DNA of 64,000 bases, from assembly GCF_031851795.1 (NCBI RefSeq), contig NZ_CP134696.1, forward strand, positions 5,828,001 through 5,892,000, in the 5' to 3' direction. The stretch comes from Pontibacter sp. G13 (GTDB taxonomy: Bacteria > Bacteroidota > Bacteroidia > J057). Below the pieces are notes generated by a model that worked only from the letters and a program-made list of their open reading frames with translations, ran no database searches and had not been told where the DNA came from. Below, piece after piece: positions 1 through 8,273 of this stretch. A program made the translations under genes and the position numbers. Positions within the stretch are counted from its first letter, which is position 1. Each line of letters starts with the position of its first letter.

Positions 1-617
1 AAAATCGTGCAGAGCGGATCTTGAAGTTGCTGGATTATGGCTTGATCCATTTAAACGAGCTCAAAGCAGCCCGTAAGAAATACTACCTCCTTGAACCACC
101 AGATCGACTTGTCGAGCTTTCCGTGGATTCCTTGACGCTCAATGGCGTAATGGGAAACGCATTGGATACGCACATTTCCACGATCATGAGTCTCAAGGTT
201 TTCAGAAATCAAGGGATTCCGGAGCGGGACATTCACAGGGAGTATTACTTCCAGAATGACTTGTACACCTTTGTGGACTTCCTGCACGGAGATTCTGCCT
301 TTTTCGAATCCCCACAGGTCTACCAAATCATTTCGGAGCATCACATGGGTTCTCTGATTTTCGATACGGACTCCACGCTTTATTTCTACAGTCGGGAACA
401 TCGGCAACTGAGCCAACAGGTCAAATTGCATCATCAAGGCCCGATTTCGCATTTTACGCATACTTCCTCCGATCCGCTCAAGCGCCGGATTTACTTCGAA
501 TGCACCACAGCTGAAGGAACGCGCAACAAGTACATTTTCCTGACGGATCGCATGATACTTATCGAGCATGTCGAGCAGTTCGAAGATGACTTTATCCGAG
601 CCATGCTAAATGAATAG
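1..617 (+). CDS. Hypothetical protein, 5' end outside window
   Basis: I do not recognise this protein. The frame is open from base 3 (Asn-Arg-Ala-Glu-Arg-Ile-Leu) through the TTG at 21 to the TAG at 615-617. The real start is therefore most likely upstream of the window and about 200 C-terminal residues are visible. The visible part is soluble, rich in aromatic and charged residues, and has no signal peptide, membrane segment or known motif that I can name. A strong hairpin terminator follows at 707-749, which supports a real transcription unit ending here. Confidence 0.6.
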   Translation, partial: NRAERILKLLDYGLIHLNELKAARKKYYLLEPPDRLVELSVDSLTLNGVMGNALDTHISTIMSLKVFRNQGIPERDIHREYYFQNDLYTFVDFLHGDSAFFESPQVYQIISEHHMGSLIFDTDSTLYFYSREHRQLSQQVKLHHQGPISHFTHTSSDPLKRRIYFECTTAEGTRNKYIFLTDRMILIEHVEQFEDDFIRAMLNE

Positions 618-706
618 ACAAGATCGTCTGGGCTATCGAATAGACGATGCTTTCTGACAGCCTGGTGGTGAACCAGAGATTGACCCTAAATTGTTTCTGT
701 AAATTC

Positions 707-749
707 AACGCTGAGTGGCCTGATTACAAGGGGGTACTCAGCGTTTTTG
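707..749 (+). terminator. Rho-independent terminator
   Basis: A perfect 10-bp inverted repeat (AACGCTGAGT at 707-716, ACTCAGCGTT at 736-745) is followed by T residues. It lies 90 bases after the stop of the first gene and ends that unit. The rest of 618-923 holds no convincing gene; a 60-codon frame at 647-829 runs through this hairpin and is not credible. Confidence 0.75.
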
Positions 750-923
750 GATATAGGTCTACATCGTTTGAACCTCTTTGGGTCCATTTTTTGAAAATCC
801 CGCTTTTCCATAATTCCCCTTTTTCATGATTTTTGTTTTTCGCAAAAATGTCAATTGATTGCGAAGCTTATCTGATGAGCAGGTAAATTGCCCCCTGCTT
901 ACGACCTCATTTTACCTACGTAC

Positions 924-1556
924 ATGGAACGGAACATCATCGTCTTTGGAGCAACCGGAAATACCGGAGTAGAAATCTGTAAGGAGCTAGATCGCTTGGG
1001 AATCCCCCATTCGGCTTTTGTGAGAACGGGCTCCGAAGCCAAAATTCCTACCTCTTCTACCGAGATCATCAAGGGCGATGCCATGAATCCCCAGGAGGTC
1101 GCAAACGCGTTTTCTGGAAAGGCATTTACCGATGTGATCATTGCTTTGGGAAGCCGCGACTTCAAAAGTGGGGAAATTCGTTCTACGGGTACGCAACATA
1201 TTGTTTCTGCCATTACCCAAAGCGGCCAGTCAAGCAAGCTTCATATTGTCAGTGCCAATGGGGTGGGCAATAGCTGGAGCGGCCTAAAATGGCATGAGAA
1301 ACTGATCGTCAAGTTTCTGATTTCCAGCTCGATGAAAGACCATGAAATGCAAGAGGAGATCGCGCAATCTCATGCTGGTGGATATCACATCGTTCGGCCC
1401 GTAGGACTCAAGGACCAATCAGGAACCGGCAACGTCATCGCGCACGCGGATGGCAAAATGCCCAACAGTACCATAGCCAGAGAGGATGTAGCCAAATATC
1501 TGATATCCAGCATGCTGGAAGGCGTCTCTGGGGAGCATTCCATTTGTAACGCATAG
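924..1556 (+). CDS. NmrA-like/SDR-type NAD(P)-binding oxidoreductase
   Basis: This 210-residue protein opens with a beta strand and the Rossmann dinucleotide motif GATGNTG (about residues 7-13), characteristic of atypical short-chain dehydrogenases of the NAD(P)H-binding/NmrA type. Later elements fit the fold: IIALGSRD after the fourth strand and HIVRPVGLKD in the second half. The ATG at 924 is preferred over an upstream TTG at 888 because the Rossmann strand begins directly after it (MERNIIVFGATG). Such proteins are small reductases or redox-sensing regulators; the substrate cannot be predicted. The stop is followed after two bases by the next gene, so the two are probably co-transcribed. 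Confidence 0.8.
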   Translation: MERNIIVFGATGNTGVEICKELDRLGIPHSAFVRTGSEAKIPTSSTEIIKGDAMNPQEVANAFSGKAFTDVIIALGSRDFKSGEIRSTGTQHIVSAITQSGQSSKLHIVSANGVGNSWSGLKWHEKLIVKFLISSSMKDHEMQEEIAQSHAGGYHIVRPVGLKDQSGTGNVIAHADGKMPNSTIAREDVAKYLISSMLEGVSGEHSICNA

Positions 1557-1558
1557 GG

Positions 1559-1996
1559 ATGGATATACTTGCTACAGTACTGATTTTGTTCGCAGTCCTC
1601 GAATCCCTGAATATTCTCATCCTGTATTTCTGGCCTGGCACGACCAAAGGAAATGGGGTAGGGGTTTTTGACGCATTTGAGCAATCTAAGGCCTATCCTG
1701 ATATCCATGCATTGATCCGCTATTTGATCAACTGGATCGCTGGATCTAAACTCATTTTTGTGGCATTGCTCATCGTGATTGCGGTGCAAGGAGATCGGCA
1801 GACCCAGCTATTGAGTTTAGGAGCTTTGATGATCTCTATCGGAACCTTCTACTGGAGATTGTATCCCCTGATCAGATCGATGGATCGCCGAGGCCAGATT
1901 TCGCCCAGCGGATACTCCAAGACACTGGGACTCATGATTGCCGGTATGTTGTGCGTGATGTGCATGGCATTGGCTGTCTATCTATTGAGCGCCTAA
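1559..1996 (+). CDS. Small four-helix integral membrane protein
   Basis: The 145-residue product shows four hydrophobic stretches (about residues 3-24, 60-80, 85-105 and 122-143) separated by short polar loops, so it is an inner-membrane protein with four predicted helices. I recognise no catalytic motif or named family. It begins two bases after the stop of the NmrA-like gene, suggesting translational coupling and a shared role. The ECF sigma factor gene follows 83 bases later and may belong to the same unit. Confidence 0.7.
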   Translation: MDILATVLILFAVLESLNILILYFWPGTTKGNGVGVFDAFEQSKAYPDIHALIRYLINWIAGSKLIFVALLIVIAVQGDRQTQLLSLGALMISIGTFYWRLYPLIRSMDRRGQISPSGYSKTLGLMIAGMLCVMCMALAVYLLSA

Positions 1997-2079
1997 CAGG
2001 CAATCTTTCCGTTTTCCTATTGCGCAATGCTTTTCCATCTGGGTATATTGGGACTGCTGCCAACTGGAACTATTCCCTC

Positions 2080-2940
2080 ATGAATACTCACCCGCAACTG
2101 GATCATGCCTCCGAGCCACTCGTTCACGCTGCCATTCAAGGAGATCACCACGCGATGGATCAACTGCTCAGGCTCCACGAACCTTTTATTTACAACGTAG
2201 CCTGGAAGTACACCAATGACCCCGACGAAGCGCGAGATCTCACCCAAGAGACTCTGGTGAAAATCATGACCAAACTCCCCACTTTCAAAGGGAAAAGTGC
2301 CTTCAGGACGTGGGCCTATCGGATTGTGGTCAATCAATTCCTCCAGACCAAGCGGCGACCCATGGAAGATCGATGGAAGGGGTTTGATGATTTTGGGCAA
2401 CAGTTGGATGCCATTCCCAGTCCGGATCTAAGTCCAGAGGAGGAGGAGGAACAAATCTTGCGAACCAAGACCGCCCGAACTCGCTGTATGTCGGGGATGC
2501 TGATGTGCCTGACGCGTGAGCAGCGGCTGATGTACCTGATTGGGGATGTCTTCAATATCGACCACCATATCGGTTCGGAGATATTTGGGCTCACCAAGGC
2601 CAATTATCGACAAAAACTCGCTCGGACTCGAAAGGAATTTCATGCCTTCATGAATCGGCAATGCGGCCTTGTCAAACTCGACAATCCCTGTAGATGCTCC
2701 AAAAAGGCGAAGGCCATGGAAGCGGCAGGTCGGATGCGGACAGATGCACGGCTATTTGATCCGGAATTCACGGCGACGATCGAGAAGTATGCGGTGGAGG
2801 TAGGGGACGAAGTGGCAGACATCGTGGATCGTAAGTATCTGGAGTTTTTTCAAAAACATCCCACCAAAGAAGATTTCAATGTGGACACCGTCGTGGAAGA
2901 ATTACTGAATGACCGTGATTTGCATAAACATTTTGAATGA
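2080..2940 (+). CDS. ECF-type RNA polymerase sigma factor with cysteine-containing C-terminal extension
   Basis: This 286-residue protein has sigma-70 region 2 (about residues 15-85: helix with FIYNVAWKYTNDPDEARDLTQETLVKI, then FRTWAYRIVVNQFL) and region 4 (about 125-190: LTREQRLMYLIGDVFNIDH, then a helix-turn-helix). After region 4 it carries a Cys-rich segment, CGLVKLDNPCRC, and about 75 further residues. This is longer than a minimal ECF sigma of about 170-200 residues. The extension with a CGL-x-NPCRC motif occurs in a distinct group of ECF factors; metal or redox sensing is inference. ATG 2080 is chosen because the frame before it overlaps the preceding gene and does not resemble a sigma N-terminus. 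No anti-sigma gene is adjacent, so control may act through the extension. Confidence 0.85.
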   Translation: MNTHPQLDHASEPLVHAAIQGDHHAMDQLLRLHEPFIYNVAWKYTNDPDEARDLTQETLVKIMTKLPTFKGKSAFRTWAYRIVVNQFLQTKRRPMEDRWKGFDDFGQQLDAIPSPDLSPEEEEEQILRTKTARTRCMSGMLMCLTREQRLMYLIGDVFNIDHHIGSEIFGLTKANYRQKLARTRKEFHAFMNRQCGLVKLDNPCRCSKKAKAMEAAGRMRTDARLFDPEFTATIEKYAVEVGDEVADIVDRKYLEFFQKHPTKEDFNVDTVVEELLNDRDLHKHFE

Positions 2941-3069
2941 ATTATATTGCTGATAATCAGTGGGTTATGTGATAAGCAGGCTGTCTGAAAGGAGTTTTTC
3001 CTGAAAGTTTTGTCACACGTCCCTGTTTCCTGCATCCAAGTGGCACAAAACACTTAAAAACAGGAAACG

Positions 3070-3957
3070 ATGAACCAACAAGCAATCTCCCCCGCCTTTC
3101 CCTACGAGTCCCAATACCTTCAAGTACTCGGAAGTAATATTCACTATATCGAAGAAGGAACGGGCGATCCGATCCTATTTCTGCATGGCAATCCGACTTC
3201 CAATTATCTCTGGCGAAACATCATCCCGTATTTGTCCAAACAAGGAAGATGTATCGCTCCGGATCTGATCGGTATGGGCAAATCCGACAAGCCTGATGTC
3301 GCCTATGGATTTCACGATACCTACCAATACGTTGAAGGTTTTATCGAGAAGATGGGCCTGAAAAATATCACCTTGGTCTTGCACGATTGGGGGTCTGGGA
3401 TGGGATTCCACTACGCCAATTTGCATCGAGCGAATATCAAGGCAATTGCCTTCATGGAAGCGATGTACGATGCGCCTACGATGTATGATATGCCGTTTTC
3501 AGTCAAAATGGCCTTGAGGATGGTCCGCAATCCGCTCTTCGGGAAATTGATGGTGCAGGTCGGAAATGTCTTCATCAAACAGATGTTGCCGGATATGATC
3601 GTTCGGGATCTCACGACAGAGGAAAAGGCGCACTATGCAGAACCCTATCCGACCTTTCAGAGCCGTAAACCCTTGCTCGCATGGCCGCAGGATGTTCCAT
3701 TTTCAGATGGGAAGGCGACCGCTGCAACACCTGCTGTACAATCGTGGGCGCCTTGGCTAGCAGAAAGTGAGATTCCCAAGTTATGTCTCTACGTCACCCC
3801 TGGGGTAGCCATCAAGGAAAAGGATGTGAAGATCATCGAGGACACCTTCCGGAATACCGAAATGATCCATTTGGGAGAAGGGCTCCACTTCATTCAGGAA
3901 GACTATCCTCATGAGATTGGGCATGTCATATCTGAGTGGTACGATCGGGTCAAATGA
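3070..3957 (+). CDS. dhaA: Haloalkane dehalogenase (alpha/beta hydrolase)
   Basis: This enzyme should hydrolyse carbon-halogen bonds of haloalkanes to an alcohol plus halide. At 295 residues it matches the family length, and all catalytic elements are visible. These are the HGNPTS loop with halide-binding Asn41, nucleophile Asp106 and halide-binding Trp107 in HDWGSG, catalytic acid Glu130 in FMEA, and catalytic His273 in GLHFIQED. The Asn41/Asp106/Trp107/Glu130 positions coincide with those of Rhodococcus DhaA and the acid sits after strand 6, pointing to the HLD-II subfamily. There is no signal peptide, so it is cytoplasmic. The start is supported by an AGGAAAC sequence just upstream. It forms a single-gene unit ending in the hairpin at 3985. 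Confidence 0.9.
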   Translation: MNQQAISPAFPYESQYLQVLGSNIHYIEEGTGDPILFLHGNPTSNYLWRNIIPYLSKQGRCIAPDLIGMGKSDKPDVAYGFHDTYQYVEGFIEKMGLKNITLVLHDWGSGMGFHYANLHRANIKAIAFMEAMYDAPTMYDMPFSVKMALRMVRNPLFGKLMVQVGNVFIKQMLPDMIVRDLTTEEKAHYAEPYPTFQSRKPLLAWPQDVPFSDGKATAATPAVQSWAPWLAESEIPKLCLYVTPGVAIKEKDVKIIEDTFRNTEMIHLGEGLHFIQEDYPHEIGHVISEWYDRVK

Positions 3958-3984
3958 GCTTGATTTCCGACGTTTTTAACTGTG

Positions 3985-4014
3985 CCCCGGACCGAATCCA
4001 AGGTTCGGGGTTTT
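3985..4014 (+). terminator. Rho-independent terminator after haloalkane dehalogenase
   Basis: CCCCGGACC (3985-3993) pairs with GGTTCGGGG (4002-4010) with one G-T wobble and an 8-base loop, followed by TTTTG. A second inverted repeat, ATCGCCTGC/GCAGGCGAT at 4050-4058 and 4073-4081, could end the convergent minus-strand gene but lacks a good U tract on that strand. Confidence 0.7.
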
Positions 4015-4105
4015 GTCTGAAGAAATGAATACCAGACCCTGGATACAACATCGCCTGCCACTCCAGAGAATAGCAGGCGATCATCCATTCGAAGGAGGCG
4101 CTTGA

Positions 4106-5758
4106 TCAATCGAACATGCGCTTGTAATACTCATCAGCCATCCGGCCGGACTCGAAGAAGGGGACTACCTCCCGCATGCTGTTCTTGGTGATTTCCATCC
4201 ACTTGTCAGGAGTGTCATAGTAGCATGGAATGATTTCATCTTCCAGAATTTGCATCAGGTTGGCGTGGTCGAAGTCGTCTTGCAGCTCCACAGGCAATTT
4301 CGGATCGGCGATGGGCAAGACAAATGCATTATGACCATGCTTTCCGAACTCCGGAATCCATCCATCATCGATAGAGAGGTTGACAGAACCGTTCATGGCA
4401 GCGGTCATACCGGAAGTACCGGATGCTTCACGTGGCCTGCGCGGCGTATTGAGCCAGACATCCGATCCCATTTTCAGGAGGGCGGAGAGATTCATTTCGT
4501 AGCCCGTTACCACCGTTGCACGACTGCTGAGATGGGTCATCCGGATGATATGGTTGAAAAGATCGATGGCACCTTCATTCATCGGATAGGGTTTTCCTGC
4601 CCAGATGATTTGCACGGGCTTGTCCCTGCGACTTAGCATGGAATAGAAGTCCTGCGTGTCTCGCATGATCAGGTCCGCGCGTTTATAGGCCGCAAATCGA
4701 CGGGCCCAGACGATGGTGAGTACATCCGGATCGAGGAGATTGCCGGTCTGATCAACCACGAAATCGAAGAGCTTTTCTTTCAGTTCTCGCTTCCGAGTCT
4801 TGAATGCATCATTGTCGTCTGCGTCCAATGCTTCCTTCAGGATCGAATCCTGCCAAAAATTCTGATTCTGGGCATTGGTGATACCGATGATCTCGGGCGC
4901 TCCTTTGACGTCCTTCCACATTTCTTTGGAGACCTCTGCATGGAGCTGGGATACGCCATTGGATTTGCGGGCAAACTTCAAGGCAGTCGGGGTATAGCCA
5001 AGGGTATTGCCGTGGACTTCGGAGGTTTGTCGGACGACATCAAGCGGCAACCCGGAGAAGAAGCCCATCTTCTCAAGCAGGTTGATGTCGTGTTCCTCGT
5101 TGCCAGCCTTTTCGGGGGTATGCGTCGTGAAGGCGATCTTGTCCTTGACGACCTTGAGGTCATTGTGTTTTTTGTACAAATGGTAGGCCACTGGCAGGGC
5201 GTGAGCCTCATTGAGGTGATAGATGTCAGCGCCTCCCAATGCATCTACCAGCATTCCGCCTCCTACGCCCAGCACGATACTCTGAGCGATTCTGGTGGTG
5301 GTATTGTTGTCGTACAGTCTATGGGTGATGGTGGAGGAAACGTAGTCATTTACACCATCGAGGTCGGTGGTCAGCAGGTAAATGGGAACGGTGTTGAATA
5401 CCTCTGGAGCGAGATACCACACCTGAATGTGTACGGGATGACCGTGGATATCCACCTGAAAAACCATATCGGTCTGCTCCAGGAATGTGTAGAATCGCTC
5501 GCGGAATAGCGGACGCATGGAGGAGTTGGGATCACGGATTTGATCGTAGTACCCATATTTCCAGAGCATGCCGATGCCGATCATGTTCTGCTTGAGTTCA
5601 TAGCCGCTTCGCATATGCGAGCCTGCCAGATATCCCAAACCGCCTGAGTAGATTTTCAGGGCTGGATCGATACCGAATTCCATGCAAAAATACGCCACCC
5701 GCTTGCTGTATTCGGGAGCTGGTTCATAAGGGTGTTCCCACTTATTATTTGTCTTCAT
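4106..5758 (-). CDS. Alpha-glucan phosphorylase family protein (GT35-like) lacking the PLP lysine
   Basis: This 550-residue protein matches the short bacterial alpha-glucan phosphorylase family. The N-terminal segment VAYFCMEFGIDPALKIYSGG is the family's opening motif, HLNEAHALP follows near residue 185, and IVWARRFAAYKRADL and EASGTSGM form the C-terminal Rossmann half. In phosphorylases the residue after EASGT(S/G)xM is the lysine that binds pyridoxal phosphate. Here the codon at 4403-4405 is ACC, giving Thr452 (sequence GMTAAMNG). Without that lysine the usual phosphate/PLP mechanism is doubtful. The protein could be a clade-specific glycosyltransferase or a divergent phosphorylase. It has no signal peptide, so a cytoplasmic role in glycogen or maltodextrin turnover is likely. 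It is a single gene on the minus strand. Confidence 0.85.
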   Translation of the reverse strand: MKTNNKWEHPYEPAPEYSKRVAYFCMEFGIDPALKIYSGGLGYLAGSHMRSGYELKQNMIGIGMLWKYGYYDQIRDPNSSMRPLFRERFYTFLEQTDMVFQVDIHGHPVHIQVWYLAPEVFNTVPIYLLTTDLDGVNDYVSSTITHRLYDNNTTTRIAQSIVLGVGGGMLVDALGGADIYHLNEAHALPVAYHLYKKHNDLKVVKDKIAFTTHTPEKAGNEEHDINLLEKMGFFSGLPLDVVRQTSEVHGNTLGYTPTALKFARKSNGVSQLHAEVSKEMWKDVKGAPEIIGITNAQNQNFWQDSILKEALDADDNDAFKTRKRELKEKLFDFVVDQTGNLLDPDVLTIVWARRFAAYKRADLIMRDTQDFYSMLSRRDKPVQIIWAGKPYPMNEGAIDLFNHIIRMTHLSSRATVVTGYEMNLSALLKMGSDVWLNTPRRPREASGTSGMTAAMNGSVNLSIDDGWIPEFGKHGHNAFVLPIADPKLPVELQDDFDHANLMQILEDEIIPCYYDTPDKWMEITKNSMREVVPFFESGRMADEYYKRMFD

Positions 5759-6169
5759 GTGGAAGAGAGATTGATCGAGTTGATGAGTTACAGCAGCTGA
5801 AAATACCTCGAAACGCTCGAAAATTTCAACTGCATCAGAAAGATTATCACAGGTCGTATGATTTCGGAAACTTTAATATATGCTTTGAGAAGAAATAAGT
5901 CATTTGAGGTCGGAAACATGGGGATACAGCCACAGAAACGAGGATAACAACTGTAAGATTTTCAGGGATTTGATGCGTATCTGTATGAAAATGTCTACAA
6001 GAATCACCTGTTTGGGGGAATCGGTCCACTGGCTAAATCCCAGATCGAACATGGTCAAATTCACAAGCGGATTTACTGGGCATTCTTGTTCGTCGAGAAG
6101 GACGATTCGGGAGGGGGCGGGAAGGAGCGTTTCGGTGGTAATCGAGCTTGTCCAGATCTTGAACGCACA
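5759..6169. other. Intergenic region without a convincing gene
   Basis: This roughly 410-bp stretch separates the phosphorylase-like gene from the protease gene, both on the minus strand. It should hold the promoter of the phosphorylase-like gene. Frames of 60-118 codons on both strands have no recognisable motif, and the longest of them (5904-6260 on the plus strand) runs through the protease terminator, so I call none. Confidence 0.5.
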
Positions 6170-6205
6170 AACAAAACATGCTGGCTCTTTGGAGGAGCCA
6201 GCATG
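6170..6205 (-). terminator. Rho-independent terminator of the HtrA/DegP gene
   Basis: CATGCTGGCTC (6177-6187) and GAGCCAGCATG (6195-6205) form a perfect 11-bp stem with a 7-base loop. Read on the minus strand it is followed by TTTTGTTTG. It lies 36 bases after the protease stop codon. Confidence 0.85.
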
Positions 6206-6241
6206 CACAATCTGTTGGTATGAAAAATGGTGTTGCTATTT

Positions 6242-7720
6242 CTACATGCCAAAGGCGTAGTATCGTTTGCCGGGGGCATTGGGGTAAATACCTTCCAGCA
6301 TCACGCCTCCTTCTGAATCTTCAATTTCTTCCAGCAATTCCTCTACAGAAGAGACTTCGTGGCCATTCACGCTTTCGATGATGAATCCGGGACGCATCCG
6401 CGTTTGCTGCATGAGCAATCCACGATCGAGCGATTTTACCTTGACGCCTTCAGACAGTCCCAGACGATCCAATTCCTCCTCGCTGATATTCTCGAAGGTT
6501 GCTCCGAGTACATCTGCTACGGTCTTCTCTGCTCGCTTGACGACCTCTGTATTGCCATCGCGATTCCGCAAGATGACGTTCAGCGCTACTTCCTTGCCTT
6601 TGCGGTTTACATTCACGGGAACTTCATCTCCGGGACGATGAGAACCGATGGCTGCCTGGAGTTGGGACACATTCTTGACTTGCTTGCCATCTACGGCTAC
6701 GATGATGTCTCCCTTTCGAATGCCTGCCAGCGCTGCTGCACTCGATTCTACGAGGCTATCGACATAGATCCCCTCCGTGAGATTGAGCCCTTCTTCCCGA
6801 GCAAAATTGCCATCCAGATTGCGGATGATCACCCCCAAGTATCCTCGCTGAACTTCTCCATACTGAAGTAGATCTTCCACGACCTTCCGCACAAGCTGAG
6901 AAGGCACTGCGAATGAATAACCAGAGTATGATCCGGTAGGACTGGCGATGGCGGTATTGATTCCGATGAGCTCGCCACTCAGGTTGACCAGCGCACCACC
7001 GGAGTTGCCGGGATTGACTGCTGCGTCGGTCTGGATGAATGACTCAATGGCGGCCTGATCATTCAGGATGTTGATGTTTCGGGCCTTGGCGGATACGATC
7101 CCTGCAGTGACCGTAGAGTTCAGGTTGAAAGGGTTGCCAATGGCGAGGACCCATTCGCCGACCTTCAGCTGGTCAGAATTGCCCATAGAAACAGGCTTCA
7201 GATTGTCGGCCTTAATCTTGATGAGTGCCAAATCCGTGGAAGGGTCGATCCCGATCACTTCAGCCTTGTAAGTGCGATTGTCATTGAGGGAAACCTCGAT
7301 ATCATCTGCTCGGTCGATCACGTGATTGTTGGTGACGATATATCCATCTTCGCTGATCACTACTCCGGAACCAGAGCCTACACTAGGTTGTGGGCTGCGG
7401 CTACGAGGGCCGTTGAAGAAATCATCTCCGAAAAAATCACGGAAAGGATCGGGCACTTGGCGTCGGTTGTTGACAGGATTGATAGTCGTGGATTTGATAT
7501 GGACCACGCCCGGCATCACGGTTTCTGCTGCTACGGTGAAGTCCGTGGAAGCCCCCATTGGATTGGCAAAGCGGCTAGCGACTGCGGGAGTGGATTGTGT
7601 ATGCTCCACCCGGAACACCTGCTCGTTCTTGGGAGACTCCATCAGCTTGTAAGTTCCCAAGGTAGCAGCGCTTCCGATCACGGCGGAGAGTGCGATTGCG
7701 GTCAGTGATTGCTTATTCAT
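6242..7720 (-). CDS. degP: HtrA/DegP-type serine protease with two PDZ domains
   Basis: This is a periplasmic trypsin-fold protease and chaperone that degrades misfolded envelope proteins. The 492-residue protein has an N-terminal hydrophobic export or anchor segment (about residues 5-25), then the protease domain with catalytic His133 (TNNHVI), Asp163 (STDLALIKI) and Ser240 (NPGNSGGAL). Two PDZ domains follow at about 285-375 (starting GYLGVIIRNL) and 395-490. A Gly/Pro/Phe-rich stretch precedes the protease core (DPFRDFFGDDFF), the position of the LA loop in DegP. Length and order match DegQ/DegS-DegP proteins. It is monocistronic, with its own terminator. Confidence 0.93.
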   Translation of the reverse strand: MNKQSLTAIALSAVIGSAATLGTYKLMESPKNEQVFRVEHTQSTPAVASRFANPMGASTDFTVAAETVMPGVVHIKSTTINPVNNRRQVPDPFRDFFGDDFFNGPRSRSPQPSVGSGSGVVISEDGYIVTNNHVIDRADDIEVSLNDNRTYKAEVIGIDPSTDLALIKIKADNLKPVSMGNSDQLKVGEWVLAIGNPFNLNSTVTAGIVSAKARNINILNDQAAIESFIQTDAAVNPGNSGGALVNLSGELIGINTAIASPTGSYSGYSFAVPSQLVRKVVEDLLQYGEVQRGYLGVIIRNLDGNFAREEGLNLTEGIYVDSLVESSAAALAGIRKGDIIVAVDGKQVKNVSQLQAAIGSHRPGDEVPVNVNRKGKEVALNVILRNRDGNTEVVKRAEKTVADVLGATFENISEEELDRLGLSEGVKVKSLDRGLLMQQTRMRPGFIIESVNGHEVSSVEELLEEIEDSEGGVMLEGIYPNAPGKRYYAFGM

Positions 7721-7940
7721 ATTCGTTGGTTGTCAGGGTAGCAAATGGCTGTTTCAAACTTGGGAGAAATTACGCCCCTCGCTTTTGAACAGTTCGCAAA
7801 CGAGTTCTTAAGGAGCTGTTAAGGACGAAAGTGACTACCCCGAATATCCAAGTTTAATCATTCTTAAACCGCTATGAGTCAGGGTTGTTTTCGGGGGAAT
7901 CAAGCGTGCTGCCAGCGGAGAATATTTGGGTGTGCGGCTG

Positions 7941-8177
7941 ACTGGTGCGGGCGTGAAGGATGGAAATGGCGAGCCCCTGATTGGCCCGTGAGATGGGGGG
8001 CGAGGTCCGAGTGAAGGGAGGTTTTGAGGCTAGGCTGCCTTGAAAATGGAAACAGGCATGGTCTGGGGCTTTGCTTGGATTTCACGAGGACGGGAGCAAC
8101 GCGTACCCATGCACAGCCTGACTGGCGTCTCGCATGTTTGGAGAAAGCGGAATCCCAAGCACGCCAGGCACGCCCAA
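7941..8177 (+). repeat. Divergent copy of the dispersed GC-rich intergenic repeat
   Basis: Blocks match the better conserved copies at 32762 and 39625 in the same order: GGTGCGG..GAAGGATGG, GGCGAGCC, GCGAGGTCCG, CAGCCTGAC and a closing CACGCCCAAAT. This copy is longer and more diverged, about 237 bp against 158. Overlapping frames on both strands here are an effect of high GC. The whole 7721-8273 gap contains no gene that I can support. Confidence 0.5.
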
Positions 8178-8212
8178 ATCCTCCCATTCCAACTCCTATT
8201 CGGCCCAAAAGC

Positions 8213-8250
8213 AAAAAAGGGGCTCATCCAATTGGCATGAGTCCCTTTTT
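8213..8250 (-). terminator. Terminator at the end of the DUF1080-SGNH gene run
   Basis: AAAAAAGGGGCTCAT (8213-8227) pairs with ATGAGTCCCTTTTT (8237-8250) with one wobble. It is U-rich in both directions, and on the minus strand it ends in CCCCTTTTTT. It lies 24 bases beyond the stop of the SGNH hydrolase gene. Confidence 0.8.
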
Positions 8251-8273
8251 CCAACAAAGCATATGGAAATATT

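Noticed and set aside
647-829. 60-codon frame after the first gene
   Set aside because: It runs through a strong terminator hairpin, has no family resemblance and no start signal.
5904-6260. 118-codon plus-strand frame between two minus-strand genes
   Set aside because: It crosses the protease terminator and overlaps the protease gene end; composition is not protein-like.
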